Origin: Basidiobolus meristosporus CBS 931.73
Taxonomy: Eukaryota > Basidiobolomycota > Basidiobolomycetes > Basidiobolales > Basidiobolaceae
Assembly: GCA_002104905.1 (NCBI GenBank)
Contig: MCFE01000662.1
Span: 1 to 48,803 of the forward strand
DNA: 48,803 nucleotides
Direction of reading: 5' to 3'
Each line of letters opens with the position of its first letter. Within the stretch, counting starts at the first letter, position 1. The notes below the pieces were generated by a model, which saw only the letters and a program-made list of their open reading frames with translations, made no database searches and had not been told where the DNA came from. Positions 1 through 10,547 of this stretch are shown piece by piece. The translations under genes were made by a program, and so were the position numbers.

Positions 1-2491
1 GTATCTTGCAATTGTACCATCAACCTTGCATTTTGTCTTGAAGACCCATCTGCATCCAATTGAGTTCTAGTTGAGTAGTAATTTGACTAGGTCCCCAGTT
101 TAATTTTCCACTAGGACCTAATACTCCTCAGTCATTGCAGACCTCCAAAACTTTGTCTGAGGGGTATATAGGGCCTCTTTTGTTGTAAAAATTTGCAATT
201 CCACCTAAATATTCACCTAGCTTAGTCACTTAGATCTTTACCTTCAGATTCTAGGGAATACTGGCCAAATTCCTTGTTGGGACTCACTTTCAAATATTTT
301 TGCCAAAATACCAGGTACCCAGAACATTGAAAATTCTCAAAGTTTTGCCAAACAGCCCCAAGCTTTGCACACATGTTTTTGGTACCTTACTTAATCTATT
401 CTATGTGCTTGTAATGCTTGAACCATATATAAGTATAAATACTACTTTTACATTCAATCAAGCATCAAGTGAAAGCTACATAATCTACTAGTTCTCCCAT
501 TCACTTCCAATATCTCCAAGACTCTTACAACATCTTTTACAGTCTGTGGTTAGTCAATTTGGACTGAATAGGCATAGAACAAGTTTGTAACCTCATTGAT
601 GTAGTAATTGGAACTATTTCTGGTCTGGTTGGAGCTCCTGGTTTGTGGTATAGGAATGATCACTTCAGGGATATACTTGGACACTGATTAAGGCCAAACC
701 ACAATTGTAGAGTCCTCCGGAGTGAAGAAATTTGCATTACTTTGCTCTAATTCAATCCCAACTATTGGTGGACTTGAGATCAGATTTTTGTCATCATCTA
801 ATGTCATTTTTTGTAAATTTTTTTAATTTTCATCAAATAACAAGTCCCTAGACTTGATCTGTTTCTTTGCTTTGAACTTTGGAGTCTGTATGATTTACTC
901 TGATTGCAGTAGCCCAACAATGTGCACTTTATACTTTTGACTAAAGTTGTGACTTATTTGCAAGCAGTTTATTGGCACATGCTGCACACCCAGATATTCA
1001 TAGATGTTCTGCACTTGGTCTGTATCCATACCATGCCTTGAATGGAGTCAAATCACAAAGTATATGCTATAACTCCTGTTTTTAAGGTCTACAGCTGTGG
1101 CAACTGATTATGCCCAAAAATAATTGGATGATTTTAGATCATGGATCATTTATCTTGCCATATCAGTTATTCATTTGCTTGCATGCTCTGCCACTCTATT
1201 TTGCTGTGGGGTGTATGGTACAGTAGTCTCTTACTTTTTCACAAATTTTGCAGCAGTGGATGAAGAGTTTTGAGGTATATACTCCATTATTGTCAGAATG
1301 TTTTTCTTAACTCTTCACCAGTTTCTCTCTCCACTATAGCTTTAAACTCTGTGAACTTAGATAGGGCTTCTTCTTTTCTCTCCATGGAGTAGGCCCATTT
1401 ATATCTTTTATAATCAGCAATAAAAGTTATAAAATACTCCATCCTGCCAAGGGATAATTTTTCATAGATACCTTGAGATCTGCGTAAGTTAGCCCAAATA
1501 TTTCTTAGTTTTGGTTAACCAAGAGCTCTTGAATGATTGTCTGGCTTGTTCTCCATATATGCAGGCTTCATAGTGCTCCAAATAAGCTGGGGCATAAGTT
1601 TTTACTCACAAACTAGCAAATTTTTGATCATTTAGCAGAGATAATAAAAATCAATTTGTCCAAATCTCCTGTGTCACAAGCATTGATGTTTTGTCATTCA
1701 AGTGACTTATATTGGCTACTAGATATGATGGAATATAAGGCAACTTGTATAGACTCTGATCTCTGATACCCAAAGCAATATGGGCATAATTATGATCAGT
1801 GATCCTGAGTTCATGATTGTGACAGCTGAAATTGAGTCCTTCTACCATGGCCTTGCCTACAGATAGTAGCTTCATGGATATTTCTGATACATTGAGTACC
1901 TCCTTGAAAGGCAGGTTTATGGCTTCCCTTGCTGCTTCTAAGGTTTACATGGATAGTACCTTCTCCCACCCTAAGAAAAAAAACTGAGAAAAGGCCCGCA
2001 AATTACCATAATAGTATCAGCTGAATTCCAAGTTTCCCAAAATTGACACCTCTCAATATCTCTGTGCTTAGGTGATGGGCAGGAAAGCAAACAAGTTGCC
2101 CAGGAGGAGACTAGGCAAACTAACATTCATGCCAAATATGGTAATTAGCTGCCCATAACTCCCATCAAAAATTGCATTTGAAATTTTGAGCCTAAAACAC
2201 CAGCTGAATACCAGCAAAATACCATTAGAATACCAGCAGAATACCAGCTAAAAATCAGATGAATTCCAAGTTTGAAATTTTTCATAGGGCCACTGCTTCA
2301 GGTGTTCTATTGTCACCCATGACAACCTTCTTAATTGGAATTTCTTGATATTGGGTAGATACTCTTTTTGGTGTGTAAAGTAATGGGATGCTCCAGAGTC
2401 AATGTACCACATCTGAGAATCCTTGTCTGTGGTCATATTTAGTGCAGATATGAACAGTTCAGTATTCTGGCTTCTTTTGCTGATTATCTCT
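1..2491 (-). pseudogene. Ty1/copia pol relic (protease, integrase, start of RT)
   Basis: Read on the minus strand, this is a decayed copia polyprotein. A protease core WYIDSGASH lies near 2390-2410. A pre-integrase stretch with LLSVGKAM lies at 1651-1875, an integrase-like TPFKAWYG segment near 1000-1060, and the RT entry motif IGCRWVFKTK at about 1-62, running off the window. The order PR-IN-RT is diagnostic of Ty1/copia, because gypsy has IN last. Many stops and frameshifts make it non-functional. A solo LTR (181-532) interrupts it. The matching gag part of the same orientation lies beyond the DNA transposon at 6957-7443, so that transposon probably split one element. Confidence 0.8.
181..532 (+). 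repeat. Solo copia LTR with 5-bp target duplication
   Basis: A 352-bp LTR starts TGTTGTA and ends TACAACA (perfect 7-bp terminal inverted repeat). It is flanked by TCTTT at 176-180 and again at 533-537, an exact 5-bp target-site duplication. The plus orientation follows from the related LTR at 7444-7703, which is followed by a primer site and gag. No internal region remains, so LTR-LTR recombination probably removed it. It lies inside the older copia pol relic. Confidence 0.85.
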
Positions 2492-2935
2492 CCCTACAAA
2501 AAATTACTGTGATGATCCCATCAAAAGGCCTTTGCAAATTTTAATTCCCATGACTAAGAGGTATTGATCTACATCAGGACACCATGCAAAGACTGTCAAA
2601 AAATAATTGCACCCCAGATATCACAAAAAACTTGGTCAAACATTTCATCACAACAACATGAAGATGGCTTTTGGTTGGTTCTCTGCCAGTCTTCTCACTT
2701 TTCCATCCCAGACACTCTAACACATTCTACATTTGTGCCCATTGATTGGCTATTGCCTCTTTTGCACACTCCTTACTACCTGACTGAACTATTTCTCTTA
2801 CTTTTCATGCATACAAATTGATTCATTCCTGTTGAAACCTCAGTTGTTCCTCAATTGCCAATTGTATTGACCTATACAAGTCCCCATACACTACACTAAC
2901 ATTAAGCCCAACCCCACCCTCTACAAATAACTCCA

Positions 2936-3745
2936 TTAAATTCTCCACTCAGTAAGTATTTCTGCTTTGATACTCTGTATCCATGACTTGAGTTGGAACC
3001 CTATGGCTTTAAGCCACTGTTCAGTCACTGGTTGCCATATGTCCTGGTTTTCAGCTGGCACTGCAAGGTCTAGAACCTCATCTGCCAGTATTACAATAAG
3101 TCCTTGCATATTCAAGTGGGTTTTCTTGAGCACTGCTTTTGAAGAAGTACTGCAACCTCTTAGTGTGCCTATTAATGTTACAAAGTTCCACTGAAGGCAT
3201 TGTGATGACCTTTTCAGTTCTTGATGTTATTACTTTGTCTGTAAGGGGGGTTGCTACTCTCATAGCAATGGAGGATGTGGAGGCTGTAGTAGAGAAATTC
3301 CCTTTCTCTGGCAACTCATCTACCTCACTAGAGTGTAGCTCAACTGGCTGTACTTCCTACTCTTGTGAGAATAGCTATTTTCTTGTTGGTAATTCTTCCA
3401 GGCTATGATAGGATTTGATCTGTTCCAGGCTTTTGGCACTAATTAGTGATAACTGCAGCTTTTTCTCACATATCCCTGTCTTTGGCTTGGGTAGACTCTT
3501 TTCCCTTTAGCTTTTCCTTCATAACAGTCAAGTCATTCTCTGTTACTTTGTCTGAGTTCTTCTTATATAGAACTACATTTTCCTTTTAATAAATGTGCTC
3601 TGATGCATCTAGTTGGGCCTACTTGTCCCTAGCTGGCACTCTGCTGGCAACCTGACGCTTCTTTCCTGTTTGTTTTGAGCTCTCAGCCCATGCTGTGAAG
3701 CACTCCTGAGGTAGCTGCTTGTATTCATCACTGCCAGGCCCTACA
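2936..3745 (-). pseudogene. Accessory gene relic of Plavaka-like element (unknown function)
   Basis: This minus-strand coding relic is divergent from the transposase. It is recognised because the same protein pieces recur in relic 2 on the plus strand (15464-16620) and in the fragment at 23124-23985. Shared pieces are QVAxRVPxxDKQ near the start, a Ser/Thr-rich STTASTSS segment, then PLTDKV, a VPSVEL-x4-NRHTKR segment and EILTEW near the end. It is broken by stops and frameshifts. I do not recognise the family. An element-encoded DNA-binding or helper role is only a guess from the divergent pairing. Confidence 0.5.
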
Positions 3746-3899
3746 TGGCTACTTTGACTGAGTGCTTTTATTACCTTCAGTGGGCATACTGTCCACAGGG
3801 CCTTTTTGGTTGTAGCCCTGCATGTGGCACTGAAAGGCAAAGTAAGCTGTTGTCCAACTATTCTTCTGTTGGGTTTGGTTGGGAACCAGACAACTTTGA

Positions 3900-5520
3900 G
3901 TTTTTTATATGTACATGGTATAAGTGGACAACCATCATGCAGCTGGCAACATGTGACCCAAAGACTGTCCTAATGCCAGCATGTGTTAACAGTTGCATGG
4001 CAGTCACATCAGAAAATGTTACCATTGCTAGGCATCATACTTGTCAGGAATCCACCACCATTGGAGGAAAACATTGCTCACATTCCAGATATAATCTATC
4101 AATACCCCTTCTGAAGAAGCTCATGAAGTACAACAAATGCTGTGAAGCTATAAAGTACCACTCTTAGTATCAATCAAGCACAAATATATCAGATATATCT
4201 GATTGCAAAGATTACAAACACCTAAGAAGCAAGTGCTACTTTGAAGATGCATATGACCATGCCCCTTCCTTGGGACTTGATGAAATCTTATCAAACAAGT
4301 ATTCTACCAGCAAATTCTGCTGGCTGCTGATTCTCATCAACCTGAATTTACCACCTATCTTACAGTATCAGGGCAGAAATCTGATGGTGGCTTCTCTGGT
4401 ATCTGGGCCTAAATCACCATCCCACCTGGAAAGCTACCTCTATTCACTGCTGGAGAAGTTTTGTATCCATTCCAGCAGGAAACAACAGATGGCCATCATG
4501 TCAAAGAACATATTATTATCTGCATTGGAGATACCCCAGCCATCAGCAAGACATCTGGCTCTTCTGGATACAATGGACAGCATTGCTTTCAAAGGTGTGA
4601 GATCCAGGGAACTTACTCCATAACTCACACACATTACAATTACCCACACACCAGCACCAAGAGCATCATCCTTCTGCAGTGAGAATGTACAGAAGTCAGC
4701 ATGCAATTGCAGTAAAGTTGGCAAGCTATAATCCATTGGCCCAAATAGGGAATTAATCAGAAACCAGGGATACTTGAGATAGAGGGTACCTTTTAGAGCA
4801 AAAGCTTTGCACTATGTGCAATGCATTTGCTTTTCAACAATATCCCTACACTGATGATTAGTTGTACAAGGGGCTTTTCATGATAAATGAGCACATTGAT
4901 ACACTGGAGAAATTTGAAAGAGGTGGCATGATACTACAGAGTATCTACTACCCTAAGTATGCTTAGTGGCTCCAATCAACATTGATACACATATGTTGCA
5001 ATTCAAGTGCAAGGACTGAGCAAACTAGATGTGTATTTATTCAAATGGACTTCTGAAGCCATTTCTACCAAGAGTACATTGGAAGCATTGAGAGTCATAT
5101 GTGGACATTGTAGGAATATTTATCCAGAAGCAGATCACCAATGCCAACTTGACACATCTACAGCTTTTGTGCAAAGAGTTTGTGACAGGATTTGAGCAGC
5201 TATACTGAAGACATATTATTGAATGTGTAAATCTCTGCAGCTACTGTATTCATCAGCAACTCCATCTTGCTTAGTGTGTTGAGAACATTGAACCTTGCTT
5301 CACCTTTTGGGAGCTTCCTATGGAGCAGATGTGTGGTGAGATAGGAGGACAAGTCAAGTTGCAAGTGCTATTATATTGCAATCTCATCAATAATATTATC
5401 TTCAAGTCAGTCATGGTTGTAATGAGTTGGCACATGGAGGACAGCCAGGAAAAGTTAGAAAATACTTAGAACAGATGTACATATGGAGACACCTATGCCT
5501 ATGGAATTAAGAAGCTAAGC
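3900..5520 (+). pseudogene. Plavaka-like (Tnp2-type) transposase relic
   Basis: Several frames together read as a Plavaka-type transposase. An N-terminal Cys-rich block (CVNSCMAVTSEN, about 3985-4020) precedes a KLMKYNKCCEAIKYHS-like segment. At 4380-4440 comes LVSGPKSPSHLESYLYSLLE, then GDTPAISK with a GYNGQHCFQRCEIQG block (4535-4625), and a C-terminal block with YCIHQQLHLAQC and LPMEQMCGEIGG (5235-5345). The order and the paired D-x-PA and C-x2-C motifs fit Tnp2/CMC elements of basidiomycetes. Stops and at least three frameshifts kill it. The same protein is found inverted at 9183-10169 and 15107-15430. Confidence 0.65.
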
Positions 5521-5539
5521 AGCCCCAATGTATTAGTAA

Positions 5540-6044
5540 TGTTATGAATAGACATAAGGCAGGACCAGGAAAGGACTTAGGTGTGGATCAACAAGGCAAG
5601 GTGGATTTCCAAGGCAAGGTTGTTTATTCAAGACCTGTGTTTATCAGACTGAGGAATACTTAAGGTGGGATAGGACTATATATACTTTTTGGCTATACTG
5701 ATGCCAAGAGATATTGGCTAATACTAATGGGGTTGTGGGGTGAGGCACAGCAATGGTGCTGGGGATAATGACATAGATGACACGGCACTGAGACAGGATG
5801 GGGAAATGGATTGGGTCACCTGATGATGTGACTAAGTCATGTGACCTGGTATTTCCATATATGGTACTGGACTATGAAAAATACAATGGGAAGCTTCCAT
5901 GGAATGTTCCATTGTGTAACAATGGTTTGAATGGTCAGGAACTTTCTGGAAGATGGTAGAAGGTTCCAGAAGGAATCTCTTAGAAATTGAGCTAGGAAGC
6001 TGAAACTTTGCATGGGTGCTCATGGTTGTCATATGATCATGACA
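5540..6044 (-). repeat. Solo LTR of the chromodomain gypsy family, minus orientation
   Basis: The sequence is the reverse complement of the 528-bp LTR at 21738-22265, with an internal deletion of about 23 bp near the LTR 3' end. It runs from TGTTATGAATAGAC to CATATGATCATGACA. The flanks AGTAA at 5535-5539 and AGTAA at 6045-6049 are a perfect 5-bp target duplication. It is inserted in the 3' part of Plavaka-like relic 1. It shows that this chromovirus family made complete insertions here that later collapsed to one LTR. Confidence 0.9.
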
Positions 6045-6956
6045 AGTAATCTGTTACATAATGCATAGTTGGGTTGGGTGCAACAAGCAACTGACTTTTG
6101 TCCGGAAATCTACCAAGGTAAACCAGATTTCTCATTTCACAAGTCAATTTCAGCACCATTCAATACAGAATTCACACAAATAAGAACCATGGTGCACCCA
6201 TAAGGGGGACCAGAATCCAGCAGGGAAAAGGAATATATTGGCTCAATACCAAACGGTTTTTTGCGGATATTACGGAGGTATTTGTAGCAGAAGTGGCAGC
6301 AACCAAGCATCTGTTTCAAGGTGTATGGCAACTTTGTGTGTATCACTAAAAAGCTGTATAGTTAAGGTGATTGAAGTATGTCAATTGTGGTAGGTGTGCA
6401 TATTTATAGAGGTTAATAAGCAGGAGGTCATAGTATTTTTTGATTCAAGCAATTTGTGGTATACCCAAGGTAATAGTGGGTAAGCAAATAAAGAGGAGTG
6501 ATTCTACAGCTGAATATCTGAGTTGTACAAGGGTAGGTGGAAAAAGGAAATACCGTGTGGTAAACTGGTATGGTAGCATAATACAGAACTAGCTGTAGGC
6601 CACCATACTGCCATAACAATGCCAGGAGAGGCTTGCAACAAGGCTGTCAAAACACCATCAAGTGTTTTGGTGAATAAGGCAATTAGATTTACTGGCCAAT
6701 CAAATTCACTCAGAAAGCTGTAGAGTGCACTAAGACTGCAACAATGCCATGCCACCCTTGGCAAAATACCATATAAGCACCATTATGTTTTGAACTTTAT
6801 TTGGCTACAAAATTAGCCAAATGCCATTGTGACCCCATCATAAGATTGTGTAGATGGTCATTAATTCCAAGCTGCTGATATCATTGCAGTTTCCTGACAG
6901 GATCTTTGCAGCTGATCAGGATTGCATCCACCTGTTGGACCATATTTTTCATAGGT

Positions 6957-7443
6957 TTGCTGTTTAAAGCACTGGCTTAATTAGTGCTCATTCCTTATGC
7001 AATAATTGCAAAACAGGTTGCTATTGCCTTTGAAGGGTTTTGAGTACCTCCTTTGCTGGTTATCATCGCTTATTAAAGAATTATTTCTTCTGTCCTATTT
7101 AAGCTTGACTTTCTTAATCCTGTATTCAGGAGCCTTTCATATTTGTAATATAAGGTCAGGTGTTAGTTCTGGATTATAGGGCTGATAGAAGGTACCAAAA
7201 CCTCTCTGTCAGGCTATTCAGGATGGTAAATATCACATTCTCATCAGTAGTTAGTATGCCCACAGATTCCAACTCATTCACCAGCAGGGTTATTCTGGTA
7301 ATTAGATATTGCATTTCTTCCCATAGCAGCATCCTTATAGTAATGAACTTTTGCCTAAGATATATTTTCTTAGCAGCTGAACATGACTGGTATGTGTCTT
7401 TCAATGCCTTCCAGGCATTCTTTGCAGTTTTTGCTTTTAAGCA
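6957..7443 (-). pseudogene. Ty1/copia gag relic, minus strand
   Basis: The minus-strand reading at 7174-7443 gives TAKNAWKALKDTYQS, KIYLRQKFITIRM and LVNELESVGILTTDE, the pattern of copia Gag (UBN2/Retrotran_gag_2). Further downstream (about 6990-7030) is a degraded zinc knuckle, CNYCIRNEH. The protease expected next is found at 2380-2436 on the same strand, so Plavaka-like relic 1 apparently landed between them. At 7443/7444 the gag runs directly into a copia LTR of opposite orientation without a matching duplication, which indicates a rearrangement or a decayed insertion junction. Confidence 0.75.
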
Positions 7444-7703
7444 TGTTGTAAAAAGTTGTAGTTCCACCTAAATATTCACCTAACTTAGTTGCTTAGATCA
7501 TTATTGTTAAATTCTAGAGCACACTGACCAAATTGCTTGTTGGGATCTACTTGGAATGTTTTCACCTATTCTATGTGCTTGTAATGCCACAACCATGTAA
7601 AAGTATAATTACTACTTTTACATTTAATAAATCTTTAAGTGAAAGCAACATAAATTATTCATCATCCCAAGTTAATTCCAATATCTCCAAGACTCCTACA
7701 ACA
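7444..7703 (+). repeat. Copia 5' LTR with internal deletion
   Basis: This 260-bp LTR has the same ends (TGTTGTA...TACAACA) and flanking blocks as the 352-bp LTR at 181-532, but lacks about 90 bp from the middle. It is followed directly by a primer-binding site and a gag start, so it is a 5' LTR. No target duplication is visible at its left edge (7439-7443 is AAGCA). Confidence 0.75.
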
Positions 7704-7716
7704 GGTTATGAGTTCC
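7704..7716 (+). promoter_or_regulatory. Copia primer-binding site, half-tRNA-iMet type
   Basis: GGTTATGAGTTCC lies immediately after the LTR end. GGTTATGAG is complementary to the anticodon stem-loop of initiator tRNA-Met (around its CAT anticodon), not to a tRNA 3' CCA end. Priming by an internally cut tRNA-iMet is known for Drosophila copia and several other copia lineages. The match is by eye, from general knowledge of the tRNA-iMet anticodon arm. Confidence 0.55.
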
Positions 7717-7734
7717 AAGCTGTCACTCTCTGCA

Positions 7735-8110
7735 ATGTCTACTACTGCTATTACTGGAATTTCCCCTCTGCTGAAAAGTTGAATGGATCTAACTACCAAG
7801 TGTGGAAGGTGAAGATGAAGATGCTGCTATAAGAAAGAGGTCTTTGAGATATTGTCACACAAGAAAAAATGCCCTTTTAAAAACATGGAAGAGAAAGCCT
7901 TAAAGTACCAGAACAAAGAACAAAGTGCCTTTATATGTATTAGCCTTAATGTTAATGACAAGTTGTTAATCTGATGCTCAAGAGCAAAAATTGCAAAGAA
8001 TGCCTGAAAAGCATCAGAAGATACCTACCAATCATGTTCAGCTGCTAAAAAAATGTATCATACACAAATATTCCTATAACAAAGATGCTGCTAATTTTTG
8101 TCTCTGACAT
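7735..8110 (+). pseudogene. Copia gag N-terminus relic, plus strand
   Basis: An ATG at 7735 opens MSTTAITG. After a 1-bp loss near 7760 the frame continues EKLNGSNYQVWKVKMKMLL, the typical N-terminal block of copia Gag (DUF4219-like). Downstream (7850-8090) more decayed gag can be followed up to a segment matching the SCSAAKK region seen on the minus strand at 7400. It breaks off before the zinc knuckle. Just downstream lies an inverted copy of the same gag start (8130-8389). Confidence 0.65.
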
Positions 8111-8129
8111 TGAGGCAAATTCAGCTGAA

Positions 8130-8389
8130 GGCACTTGGTTTTTTATTCAGGAACTTTAGATCTTCTCTCCCACATTTTTTGAAGGGCATTCTTCTCCCAT
8201 GAAAAAGATCTTAAAGGCCTCTTTCTTGTGGAGCATCTTCACCCCCACCTTCCACACTTGGTAGCAGGATTAATCAAGCTTTTGAGCAGAGGGAAAATTC
8301 CAGTAATAGCGGTAGTAAACATTGCAGAGAGTGACCGGTAATAGCAGTAGTATACATTGCAGTGAGTGACAGCTTGGCATGTAGAACCT
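8130..8389 (-). pseudogene. Inverted copia gag N-terminus and leader relic
   Basis: The reverse complement of about 8190-8300 repeats the gag start seen at 7756-7850 (fragments of FPSA-K and YQVWKV, then a Lys-rich stretch). 8300-8389 repeats the leader around the gag ATG. A local duplication of the block GGTAATAGCAGTAGTATACA lies at 8308-8370. Many changes remove any reading frame. It leads into a minus-strand copia LTR. Confidence 0.55.
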
Positions 8390-8554
8390 TATATGAGAGT
8401 CTTGGAGACACTGAAAGTGATTGGGAGAAGAAGTAGACTATGTTGCTTTTACTTGATATATTATTGAATGTAAATTAGTATTTATACTTATATAGTCATG
8501 GCAAAGCATACCCATAGATTAGGTTTTGGAAGTTCCCATGAACATGTGTGCAAA
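8390..8554 (-). repeat. Copia LTR relic, first half (minus orientation)
   Basis: The reverse complement matches the 3' half of the 181-532 LTR (GAGTCTTGGAGA, then the region with AAAAGTA near 8450 and ACATGTGTGCAAA at the break). The second half continues at 16923, on the far side of Plavaka-like relic 2, so that transposon inserted into this LTR. Confidence 0.7.
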
Positions 8555-9182
8555 CCCTATGAAAAATAATTTGGTCCTGTGGGTGGATCCTATCCAGACC
8601 AACCATTGGGATCTTGCTTGGAGACTATCATAATACCAGCAGCTTGGAATTAGTGATCCTCTTAACAATCTTATGACAGGATCACAACAGTATTACTCCG
8701 AAGTAAAGTTATAAAGCTTGACAAGATTTGATTGGTGCTGTGATAATAGTTACATGGTATTGTTGCGGTCATTTTGTGCTCTACAACTATATCGGTGGAT
8801 CTAACTGGTCAGAGCATCTAATTGCAATCAATGGCAAAAGATCTGAGAGCATTTCAATGGCCTTGCAGGGCATTATAACACCAGTATGGCAGCCTACAGC
8901 TAGTTCTATATAATGCTACCATATCAATTTACCAAATGGTACTTCCTCTTTCTACCTCCCCTTGTGCAACTCATATATTCCACTTTAAAATCACCCCTCT
9001 GTATTTGCTTACCCACTACTACCTTTGGTATTCCACATATAGTTTGAATCAAAAAAAACTATGGCCTCCTGCTTACTAACCTCCACAAATGTGCACACCT
9101 GCTGCAATTGATATACTTCTATCACCTCAACTTTATGGCTTTTTAGTGTGATAGTTGCAAAGTTGCCATATACCTTGTACTG

Positions 9183-10169
9183 CTAGTAGCATATACATCT
9201 TGCCAACATATGCTGGGTTGTTGCAACTTCTGCCATTAGTACCTCTTGAATATCCACAAGGGAATTCATGGTATTTAGCCAATATACTCCTTCTCCCTGC
9301 GGGATTCTAGTCACCCCTATATGTGCACTCTGGCTCTTGTTTGTTTGAATTCCATATTGAGTGGTGTAGAAGCTGGCTTGTGAGTAAAAGAAGTCCGGCA
9401 TACCTTGGTGGAGTTTTCCTAACAAAAGCTAGTTGCTTAGTGCACCCAACCCAACTTTGCATTACTTAACTGATTACCAATGCATTGGGTCTGCTTAGCT
9501 TCTTAATGCCATATGCATAGGTGTCTCCATATGCACATTTGTCCTCAGTACTTTTAACTCTTCCTGTCTGTCCTCCATTTGACAGCTCATCACATCCATG
9601 ACAGACTTGAAGGTAATATTCTTGGTGAGATTGGGATATAGTAGTACCTGCAACTTGACTTGTCTTCCTATCTTCCTACTCATCTGCCCTGTAGGAAACT
9701 CCCATAAGGTGAAGTAAGGCCCCATATTCACCACACACTGTGCAAGATGGAGTAGAGAATGGATACAGTAGTGGCAGAGATCTGCATGGGCAGCTTTATG
9801 TTTGTAGTATAGCTGCTCAAATCCTGTCACAAATTCCTTGCACCACAGCTGTGGGTGGGTCAAGTTGGCATTGGTGATCCACTTGTGAATAAATACTCCT
9901 ACAATCTCTACATATGACTCCCCATGCTTCCAATGTACTCTTGGTAGGAATGGCTACACAGCATCACTTGAATGAATGCATATCCTGATCATCCAGTCTT
10001 TGCATTTATATTGTAGCATATGCATATGAATATTGATTGGAGCCCATGAGAAGTACTTAGGGTAGCAGATACTCTGTAATATCCTGCCAATTCTTGCATA
10101 TTTTGCCTTTATCTCAAAGGGCTCATTTAGCTTGAAATGCTCCATGTACAACTTGGTCATCCATACAGG
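9183..10169 (-). pseudogene. Plavaka-like transposase relic, C-terminal part
   Basis: On the minus strand 9954-10160 gives a segment with HFKLNEPFEIKAKYARIGRI and PKYFSWAPINIH. 9495-9863 gives EFVTGFEQLYYKHKA, then LCHYCIHSLLHLAQCVVNMG and a downstream PTGQMSRKIGR block. These match the better-known Tnp2-type pattern of a His/Cys-containing helix followed by a W-x-P-M-E-R-x2-G-like block (here degraded to WEFPTGQM). 9183-9425 carries the extreme C-terminal part. Stops separate the pieces. The N-terminal side continues across the gypsy insertion at 15107. Confidence 0.65.
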
Positions 10170-10537
10170 TGTTACAAGTCTTGGTATAAGAGTTGTAGAG
10201 GAATAGGGAGTTTAGCTAGTATTGTATTCACTAAACCTTGAACTGATTTTTATTGAGGTTCCAGCAGCTCCTTATATACATTTTGCCAGATCAATTACTG
10301 ACTAATTGTATTTCCTAATGTAGGTTGTGGCTGATGACTCAACTGATTGCATCATCAACACCCAATAAGATCCTATTTAATATATCTATTTCTGTCTGAT
10401 AAGGATCTGCTGATTCATTTGCTGACTAATGCTACTGATTTGATAGATAATACTGATATACTGATAACCTAAACATATACTAATTGATTTGACTAAAAAC
10501 TGATCTAACTTAAACATTCAAGCGGCAGATCATAACA
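10170..10537 (-). repeat. 3' LTR of gypsy copy A
   Basis: 368 bp, TGTTACAAG...CAGATCATAACA as read on the plus strand. It is the partner of 14739-15106. The polypurine tract of the element is visible next to it at about 10538-10546 (TTCTCCCCT on the plus strand). Confidence 0.95.
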
Positions 10538-10547
10538 TTCTCCCCTA

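Larger units (their letters stand above)
2492..6956 (+). mobile_element. Plavaka-like (Tnp2/CMC-type) DNA transposon relic 1
   Basis: The left end begins CCCTACAAAAAAT and the right end is TTTTTCATAGGT, matching in inverted form the cleaner ends CCCTATGAAAAA of relic 2 (8555-16919). Inside are a minus-strand accessory pseudogene and a plus-strand transposase pseudogene, divergently arranged, plus a chromovirus solo LTR at 5540-6044. Without that LTR and its duplication the element would be about 3.95 kb. The part after the solo LTR (6045-6900) aligns in inverted orientation with 8640-9480 of relic 2. It is inserted in the copia relic between gag zinc knuckle and protease. I see no clean target duplication here. 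Confidence 0.7.

Noticed and set aside
3139-3408. Plus-strand open frame of 89 codons, with a similar one at 23555-23815
   Set aside because: It is the antisense shadow of the accessory gene, whose conserved protein blocks are on the other strand.
2492-6956. Helitron or KDZ-type transposon as the identity of the old DNA element
   Set aside because: It has terminal inverted repeats and Tnp2-like blocks. No Rep/helicase motifs and no KDZ-type domain are visible.
8308-8370. Two similar blocks with near-regular spacing, considered as a CRISPR or minisatellite
   Set aside because: Only two imperfect copies of a copia leader segment. No array.
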